64,000 nucleotides of DNA from JAKPQE01 sp041397845. GTDB lineage: Bacteria > Pseudomonadota > Alphaproteobacteria > Rhizobiales > JAKPQE01. The translations under genes were made by a program, and so were the position numbers. This document shows, one piece after another, positions 58,866-64,000 of this stretch. The DNA lies in the NCBI GenBank assembly GCA_041397845.1, contig JAWKVW010000009.1, forward strand, positions 62,001-126,000, read 5' to 3'. The notes under the pieces are model-generated. The model was given only the letters and a program-made list of their open reading frames with translations, was not told where the DNA came from and searched no databases. Within the stretch, counting starts at the first letter, position 1. Every line of letters starts with the position of its first letter.

Positions 58866-59859
58866 GAGCATCGTCGGCAGGACGCGGTCCGGCGGGCGAT
58901 GGCCGTCCATGAAGGTCTTGATGTTGATGATGACCTTCTCGCCCATGTCGACGCGGCCCTCGATGGTGGCCGAGCCCATGTGCGGCAGCAGCACGATCTT
59001 GCCTTCGCGGGCGAGCTTGACGAGCTTCGGGTTGACGGCCGGCTCGTGCTCGAACACGTCGAGGCCGGCGCCGGCGAGATCATTGTGCTCGAGCATGCGG
59101 ATGAGGGCGTTCTCGTCGATCACCTCGCCACGGGCGGTGTTGACGATGTAGGCCTCGGGCCGGAGCAGCTTCAGCCGGCGGGCCGAGAGCAGGTGATAGG
59201 TGCCGGGCGTGTGCGGGCAGTTGATCGAGACAATGTCCATGCGGGCCAGCATCTGGTCGAGGCTGTCCCAATAGGTCGCGTCGAGCGCTTCTCGATCGAG
59301 GCCGCGAGGCGGCGGCGGTTGTGGTAGTGAATCTGCAGGCCGAAGGCCTTGGCGCGGCGGGCGACTGCCTGACCGATGCGGCCCATGCCGACGATGCCGA
59401 GACGCTGCCCCAGATGCGGTGGCCGAGCATCCAGGTCGGCGACCAGCCGGCCTGTGCTTCGCCGCCCTCGAGCACGCGGGCGCCATCAGTCAGACGGCGC
59501 GGCACGGCGAGAATCAGCGCCATGGTCATGTCGGCGGTGTCCTCGGTGAGAACGCCGGGGGTGTTCGTCACCGTGATGCCACGGTTGTTGGCGGTGCCGA
59601 CGTCGATGTTGTCGACGCCATTGCCGAAATTGGCGATGAGGTGAAGGTTTTCGCCGGCCTGGGACAGGACGCCCGCGTCGATGCGGTCGGTCACGGTCGG
59701 AACCAGCACGTCGGCGACGCGCACGGCATCGACGAGCTCGGCCTGGGTCATCGGCCGATCGTCAAGATTGAGCCGCGTCTCGAACAGCTCGCGCATCCGC
59801 GTCTCGACCGAGTCGGGCAGCTTGCGCGTCACCACGACCCAGCGGCTTTTCTTGGACAT
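58866..59859 (-). CDS. 2-hydroxyacid dehydrogenase, GyaR/glyoxylate-hydroxypyruvate reductase-like (two frameshifts)
   Basis: The start MSKKSRWVVVTRKLP and the substrate-side NFGNGVDNIDV are in one frame to WMLGHRIWG. The NAD motif GMGRIGQAVARRAKAFGLQIHYHNRR is in a second frame (from about 59411), and ATYWDSLDQML, INCPHTPGTYHLLSA, NTARGEVIDENAL and LLPHMGSATIEGR are in a third (from about 59293). Each shift is explained by one missing base in an A run. The catalytic Arg, Glu and His motifs are present. The conserved protein ends at PTML (58866), but no stop follows there and the frame runs through the terminator to 58515, so a third error near the end is likely. Confidence 0.78.
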
Positions 59860-60104
59860 ATGCTACGCCTCACGGGATGTGTTGACAGGTCGTTAACCGC
59901 GGGCCGACAGACTCAGTGGATCAGCCTCTCCGCCACGCAGCGCTCGGTTACGTCCTTCTCTAGCAGATGGACCGGGAAAGACAAAGGCAGACGGACGTCG
60001 GTAGCGGCGACACGCGACCGCTTGATGACGGCCGGGCTGAAGGATAGACAGGGCGCCGTGTCGGCACTGCCGATAAGGGCATCCGGCGGGAGATGTAACC
60101 AGTC

Positions 60105-60782
60105 GTGGCAAATCCGTGTTATCTGCGTCGCGTCGCCCTGGCGCCGCTGCTCCTCGGGCTCAGGATCGCACTGGCGTCTCCGGCTGTCGCGGAGACCGGC
60201 GGCAAGACCGGGGAGGCGGACATGCCGACCGCGCTCGACCGGCTGATCGACCGCGAGGCACCGGGAACGGCGGCGCAGGAAGCCGAAAAGGCGCTGGCGC
60301 CAACGACCAGCCAGCCGGTCGGCGAAGGCATGGCGGCCGAGCCGACGGCAGGAGCCGAGCGGCCTGCCGGTGCCGCGATTCGTCTCGCTGAAGTCGAACC
60401 GCGTCAATGTGCGCGTCGGGCCGGGGCGGCTACGAGGTCTCCTGGGTGCTCCATGCGCGGCGGGCTGCCGGTCGAGGTCATCCAGGAATTCGAGAACTGG
60501 CGGCGGGTGCGCGATCTGGAAGGGGCGGAGGGCTGGGTGTTCCACAGCCTCGTTTCAGGACGGCGCACGGCGCTCGTCGCGCCCTGGGAAAAGGGGCTGC
60601 CGCTGACGCTGCACAAGACAGCGGTCGTGACGTCCGATATCGCCGCGCTGCTTGAGCCCGGGGTGCTTGCCGATGTCGCCGAATGCACCGGCGACTGGTG
60701 CCTTCTGACGGGCGATGCGTTTTCCGGCTGGATCGAGCAGAACAAGCTCTGGGGCGTCTATCCGGGCGAGCGCTTCGACTGA
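60105..60782 (+). CDS. SH3-domain exported protein (three frameshifts)
   Basis: The GTG at 60105 gives a signal peptide (LRRVALAPLLLGLRIALASPAVAET). After a linker the SH3 domain is spread over three frames: PRFVSLKSNRVNVRVGPG (about 60370-60424), GYEVSWVLH (about 60428-60455) and GLPVEVIQEFENWRRV (from about 60465). The second SH3-like half (HKTAVVTSDIAALLEPGVLADV...WIEQNKLWGVYPGE) is intact. Such periplasmic SH3 proteins bind peptidoglycan or protein partners. This one is often encoded next to a 2-hydroxyacid dehydrogenase in Hyphomicrobiales. Confidence 0.7.
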   Translation: MANPCYLRRVALAPLLLGLRIALASPAVAETGGKTGEADMPTALDRLIDREAPGTAAQEAEKALAPTTSQPVGEGMAAEPTAGAERPAGAAIRLAEVEPRQCARRAGAATRSPGCSMRGGLPVEVIQEFENWRRVRDLEGAEGWVFHSLVSGRRTALVAPWEKGLPLTLHKTAVVTSDIAALLEPGVLADVAECTGDWCLLTGDAFSGWIEQNKLWGVYPGERFD

Positions 60783-60920
60783 TCGCTGCCGGCCTGCCGT
60801 CTCGACGACCGACTTTTTCAGCCACATGACATCCAGTCCGCGGGGACGAAACCGGCGCGCGAGCGGACCCGCGCGCCGTCAATCCTGCTGCCGATGCCTT
60901 TGCCGAGCGTGTGGCGCGGC

Positions 60921-61745
60921 TCAGGCGTCGACGGGTTCGACCACCTTTCGATAAAGGTGCCAGGTGGCGTGGCCGAGCACGGGCAGCACCATGAAGTGGC
61001 CGAGGAAGAACGGCAGCGAGCCGATGATCAGCCACATGAAGACGATGGCGGCCCAGCTCAGCATGGAGACCGGGTTGGCGGTCACGGCGCGCACGCTGGT
61101 GATCATCGCGGTGATGAAGTCGACATCGCGATCGAGCAGCAGCGGGAAGGAGATGACCGTCAGCGAGAACAGCACCAGCGAGACGATGAGGCCGATGACG
61201 TTGCCGAGCACGAGGAACAGCAGGCCCTCGGGCGTCGAGACGAGGACGTCGAGGAACTCCGTCATCGAGGTGAACGACTGGAAGCCGAGCAGGACGGCCA
61301 GCAGCAGGCGCACCTGATACATCCAGACGATCAGCATGAAGACGGTGACAAAGGCCATCCAGCCGAGCTCGGTGCCGCGCTGGGCGTAGACGACGCTGAG
61401 GACGCGGCCCCAGCTCAGCGGTTCGTTGTTCTCGAGCCGGCGGCTGACTTCATAAAGGCCGGCGGCGACGAACGGGCCGATGAGGGCGAATCCGGCAGCC
61501 ATCGGATAAGCGAGATAGCCCATGCCGAGATTGAAGGCGGTGAGCACGATCGCCATGCCGCCAATGGCGAAAATGCCGCCGAAAAACAGGCCGTAGACAG
61601 GGGCGCGCTGAAAATCGCGCAGGCCGCCGGCAAGGGCATCGCCGACGTCGGAAATGTGGATGTCGCGGATCTTCGGGTCGGCTTTGCGAACCGTGGTCTC
61701 CGGGATCGCTCCCGGCGTGGTGCTCAGGTCAGGGGCTTCGGCCAT
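60921..61745 (-). CDS. DUF2189 membrane protein
   Basis: This 274-residue protein has six to seven hydrophobic segments and the DUF2189 core DIHISDVGDALAGGLRDFQRAP, YPMAAGFALIGPFVAAGLYEVSRRLE and GHFMVLPVLGHATWHLYRKVV. The function is unknown. The second ATG (61745) fits the GAGAGGAA ribosome site better than the one 6 bp upstream. Confidence 0.8.
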   Translation of the reverse strand: MAEAPDLSTTPGAIPETTVRKADPKIRDIHISDVGDALAGGLRDFQRAPVYGLFFGGIFAIGGMAIVLTAFNLGMGYLAYPMAAGFALIGPFVAAGLYEVSRRLENNEPLSWGRVLSVVYAQRGTELGWMAFVTVFMLIVWMYQVRLLLAVLLGFQSFTSMTEFLDVLVSTPEGLLFLVLGNVIGLIVSLVLFSLTVISFPLLLDRDVDFITAMITSVRAVTANPVSMLSWAAIVFMWLIIGSLPFFLGHFMVLPVLGHATWHLYRKVVEPVDA

Positions 61746-61966
61746 TGGCATTTCCTCTCGCGTCTGTCTTATGTGCGACAAGTTGGCGCACTAAAGGATA
61801 TGCTCCAAAAGGCGAAAATGAAAAGCGGAATTATTCAAAAGTAGTCTGGTGGGGAAAACGCAGGCATCGGGCGAGTTGAGGTTCCGCCCGCGGCAGGGCG
61901 ATGACGGGCTTGTTTCACGAGGCTGGAGACGTATCCTCGCAGTCGTTCAACGGGGGGCGGCAGGAC

Positions 61967-62764
61967 ATGTCGGAAGAAGCGGGGGGAGCCGTCGAGCGCG
62001 GGCTGCGGCCGATGTTGCGGCATCTCTATTACGGCCATTCGGACAAGGCCCGGCTGTTCCGCTACGGACTGCTCGCGTTCGATGTGACGACCGTCGTCTT
62101 TTTCATCGTGTCGTCGATGATCGATCACGATGCGCCGTATACGGTGGTGAATTTCATCATCCTTGCCGTGCTCATTGCCGATTTCGCAGCGCGCATGCTG
62201 ATTGCCAACCGGCCGGTGCGGTTCCTGCTGACGTTCGGCTCGCTGGCGGATCTCGTGGTGATTGCCTCGCTCGTTGCGCCGCTGTTTTTCGAGAACCTCG
62301 CCTTCCTCCGGATCGTGCGGATGCTGCGGCTGCTGCGCTCCTATCATGTGCTGCGCGAGCTGCGGCAGGAGTTCCCCGCCTTCCGCCAGCACGAGGAGGT
62401 CATCCAGTCGAGCGTCAATCTCGCCGTCTTCGTGTTCATGATCACCGCCGTCGTCTATGTGCTCGAAGGGCACCGCAATCCGGCGATCAACAACTATATG
62501 GATGCGCTCTATTTCACGGTGACGACGCTGACGACGACGGGCTTTGGCGACATCACCATGCAGGACACGCTGGGGCGGTTCGTCGCCGTGGTGATCATGG
62601 TGTTCGGCGTCGCCCTGTTCCTGCGGCTCGTCCAGACGATCTTCCGGCCGCAGAAGGTGCGCTACACCTGTCCGGAATGCGGCCTCAACAGGCACGAGCC
62701 GGACGCCGTCCACTGCAAGCATTGCGGCCACACGGTGAAAATCCCGACCGAAGGCGAGTGGTAA
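61967..62764 (+). CDS. Voltage-gated-type potassium channel with C-terminal zinc ribbon
   Basis: This 265-residue protein has six membrane helices. S4 carries spaced arginines (FLRIVRMLRLLRSYHVLR), and the pore loop has the selectivity filter TLTTTGFGDI near residue 185. The tail has a C-x2-C...C-x2-C zinc ribbon (CPECGLNRHEPDAVHCKHCGH, written as 21-residue location 231-251), an uncommon cytosolic addition. The ATG at 61967 is preferred; a longer frame from 61901 is possible. Confidence 0.82.
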   Translation: MSEEAGGAVERGLRPMLRHLYYGHSDKARLFRYGLLAFDVTTVVFFIVSSMIDHDAPYTVVNFIILAVLIADFAARMLIANRPVRFLLTFGSLADLVVIASLVAPLFFENLAFLRIVRMLRLLRSYHVLRELRQEFPAFRQHEEVIQSSVNLAVFVFMITAVVYVLEGHRNPAINNYMDALYFTVTTLTTTGFGDITMQDTLGRFVAVVIMVFGVALFLRLVQTIFRPQKVRYTCPECGLNRHEPDAVHCKHCGHTVKIPTEGEW

Positions 62765-62829
62765 GGCGGGGCCAAGGCGCTGATCGTCTGGCGCGCGCGG
62801 TGGCGTTCGCGATCGAGGCTGGGCAGCGA

Positions 62830-63486
62830 TCAGATGTCTGTCTTCTGCTTGCCGTAGGTTCGGAATTTCTCGATGACCCTTGCCATTTCGGCCTTGTCGA
62901 GGAGGGCGGGGGTGCCGGCCTGCAGGGTGATGAGGTATTGCGCGGCGAGGGCCTCGACCTCGACGGCAAGGCCGAGCGCCTTTTTCAATGTCGGGCCGTA
63001 GACGATCTGGCCGTGATTGCCGAGGAGGCAGGCGCGGCGCGGGCCGAGGGCGGCGAGCATCGCCCTTGAAAGTTCCTCGGTGCCGAAGGTGGCGTAGGGC
63101 GCGCAGAGGATTTCGTCGCCGCCGGCGGCCGCGACCATGTAGTGGAACGCCGGAATGCCGCGCCGGAGGCAGGCGAGGGCCGTGGCATTCATCGAGTGGA
63201 CATGGACGACGGCCATTGCCTCGGGCCGGCTCGCATAGATGTCGCGATGCATGCGCCATTCGCTCGAGGGCAGCCAGTCGCCCGAGAACGTGCCGTCAAG
63301 GCCGACGGCAACGATCTGGCCAGGCGCCATTTCGTCATAGGCAACGCCCGAGGGCGTGATGAGGAAGCCGTCGCCCTGGCGCAGGCTGACATTGCCGGCC
63401 GTGCCGTGGTTGATGCCAAGGGTGTTGGTGGCCAGCGCGGCCTCGATCACGGCGCGGCGCAGGTCCTCGTCGGCGCTGTCGGTCAT
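62830..63486 (-). CDS. Class II aldolase (Ald2/fuculose-1-phosphate aldolase-like)
   Basis: This 218-residue zinc aldolase has INHGTAGNVSLR near residues 25-36, the metal histidines in AVVHVHSMNA, and a third in LGNHGQIVYG. It lies 55 bp downstream of mtnA. In Rhodospirillum rubrum the same ald2-mtnA pairing works in the DHAP shunt: 5-methylthioribulose-1-phosphate is split to DHAP and 2-methylthioacetaldehyde. That role is therefore more likely here than fucose use. Confidence 0.75.
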   Translation of the reverse strand: MTDSADEDLRRAVIEAALATNTLGINHGTAGNVSLRQGDGFLITPSGVAYDEMAPGQIVAVGLDGTFSGDWLPSSEWRMHRDIYASRPEAMAVVHVHSMNATALACLRRGIPAFHYMVAAAGGDEILCAPYATFGTEELSRAMLAALGPRRACLLGNHGQIVYGPTLKKALGLAVEVEALAAQYLITLQAGTPALLDKAEMARVIEKFRTYGKQKTDI

Positions 63487-63541
63487 GTCGGGCTTCCTCT
63501 CTCGGGGTGGCGGTCGGGCGCGATGGTCTGGTGCGGCGCGT

Positions 63542-64000
63542 TCAGGCGAGGCGTTCAGGGAAGGCGGCGGCGATCGCTTCCTCGTTTGCCGCGATGACGC
63601 CGCGCTCGGTGACGAGCGCCGTCACGAGGCGGGCCGGCGTGACGTCGAACGCATAGTTGGCGACGGGGCTGGCCGGCGGCGTGACGGTGACCGTGACGAC
63701 TTCGCCGTCCCGGCCGAGGCCGGCGATTTCGGACACCTCGGCGCCGGCCCGTTCCTCGATCGGGATTTCGGCGACGCCGTCGCGGACGCGGAAGTCGATC
63801 GTCGGCGAGGGCAGGGCGACATAGAAGGGCACGCCATTGTCCCTCGCCGCGAGCGCCTTCAGGTAGGTGCCGATCTTGTTGCAGACATCGCCGCAGGCGG
63901 TGGTGCGGTCGGTGCCGACGATGACCATGTCAACGAGACCGTGCTGCATCAGGTGGCCGCCGACATTGTCGACGATGACAGTGTGCGGCACGCCATGATG
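63542..64000 (-). CDS. mtnA: MtnA, S-methyl-5-thioribose-1-phosphate isomerase (5' end outside window)
   Basis: Only the C-terminal 152 residues are visible, and the frame is open at the window edge. VGTDRTTACGDVCNKIGTY and FYVALPSPTID are the MtnA/eIF2B-like signature region; the aspartate and cysteine around the active site fall just upstream or inside it. It isomerises methylthioribose-1-phosphate to the ribulose form, the substrate of the neighbouring aldolase. Confidence 0.9.
   Translation of the reverse strand, partial: HHGVPHTVIVDNVGGHLMQHGLVDMVIVGTDRTTACGDVCNKIGTYLKALAARDNGVPFYVALPSPTIDFRVRDGVAEIPIEERAGAEVSEIAGLGRDGEVVTVTVTPPASPVANYAFDVTPARLVTALVTERGVIAANEEAIAAAFPERLA

Noticed and set aside
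59893..60104. Possible small minus-strand gene between the dehydrogenase and the SH3 gene
   Set aside because: A frame ending RCVAERLIH has moderately good codon bias, but no ribosome site, no clear start and no recognised family; evidence is too thin.
1..64000. CRISPR array, insertion sequence, phage genes or rRNA
   Set aside because: No regularly spaced repeats, transposase or integrase motifs, phage structural genes or rRNA sequence were seen in the window.

Overview
The window is high-GC, gene-dense DNA from a free-living diazotrophic alphaproteobacterium, most likely a member of Hyphomicrobiales. The chromosomal flanks support this: a SciP/DUF1153 protein next to fliK and flgD, a Sinorhizobium-type phospholipid N-methyltransferase, and GcvR- and MocR-type regulators. 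A Pleomorphomonas/Hartmannibacter-like host is a guess that I cannot test from sequence alone.

Layout. (1) 1-9895: envelope, lipid and glycan genes. These are the end of an LptF/LptG-type permease, three glycosyltransferase modules, a DUF4833-like protein, a GNAT-type acyltransferase, an acyl carrier protein, a ketosynthase, two half-size hot-dog dehydratases and a polytopic membrane protein. (2) 9896 to about 49395: a nitrogen-fixation island. It starts with rnfABCDGEH on the minus strand. nifLA diverges from it, followed by nifB, a 4Fe-4S ferredoxin, a flavodiiron protein, two 2Fe-2S ferredoxins (one Shethna FeSII-like) and nifQ. A minus-strand operon follows (SIR2-like, small ORF, hemerythrin, RseC, ApbE). 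Then come nifHDK-nifT-ferredoxin-nifY and two small or unknown nif genes; nifE-nifN-nifX-DUF269-DUF683-fdxB with further ferredoxin and unknown genes; modABC; and iscA-nifU-nifS-nifV-cysE-TPR-nifW-nifZ-nifM plus a truncated flavocytochrome-c-type flavoprotein gene. (3) 49397-49617: a degraded second copy of the 3' end of the membrane-protein gene that borders the island on the left, then tRNA-Met. (4) 49980-64000: ordinary chromosome with pmtA, mnmA, fliK, flgD, sciP, gcvR, a MocR regulator and EamA transporter pair, a 2-hydroxyacid dehydrogenase, an SH3 protein, a DUF2189 protein, a potassium channel, and a class II aldolase with mtnA (methylthioadenosine salvage).

How it works together. The island is nearly self-sufficient. 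It encodes nitrogenase (HDK), FeMo-co assembly (B, Q, E, N, X, Y, V, with NifU, NifS, IscA and CysE supplying Fe-S and sulfur), molybdate uptake (ModABC), maturation (W, Z, M, T), and electron supply (Rnf with its flavinylator ApbE, plus several ferredoxins). Apparent oxygen defence comes from a flavodiiron protein, an FeSII-like ferredoxin and a hemerythrin. Control is by NifL/NifA. I found sigma-54 -24/-12 promoters before rnfA, nifL, nifB, the SIR2 operon, nifH, nifE and iscA. Perfect TGT-N10-ACA NifA sites lie in all the control regions; several are extended palindromes.

Quality note. Many conserved genes carry one- or two-base frameshifts: nifH, nifE, nifY, nifW, the flavodiiron gene, two glycosyltransferases, the hydroxyacid dehydrogenase and the SH3 gene. 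Several fall in short homopolymers inside otherwise perfectly conserved proteins, so I read most of them as sequence errors rather than gene decay.
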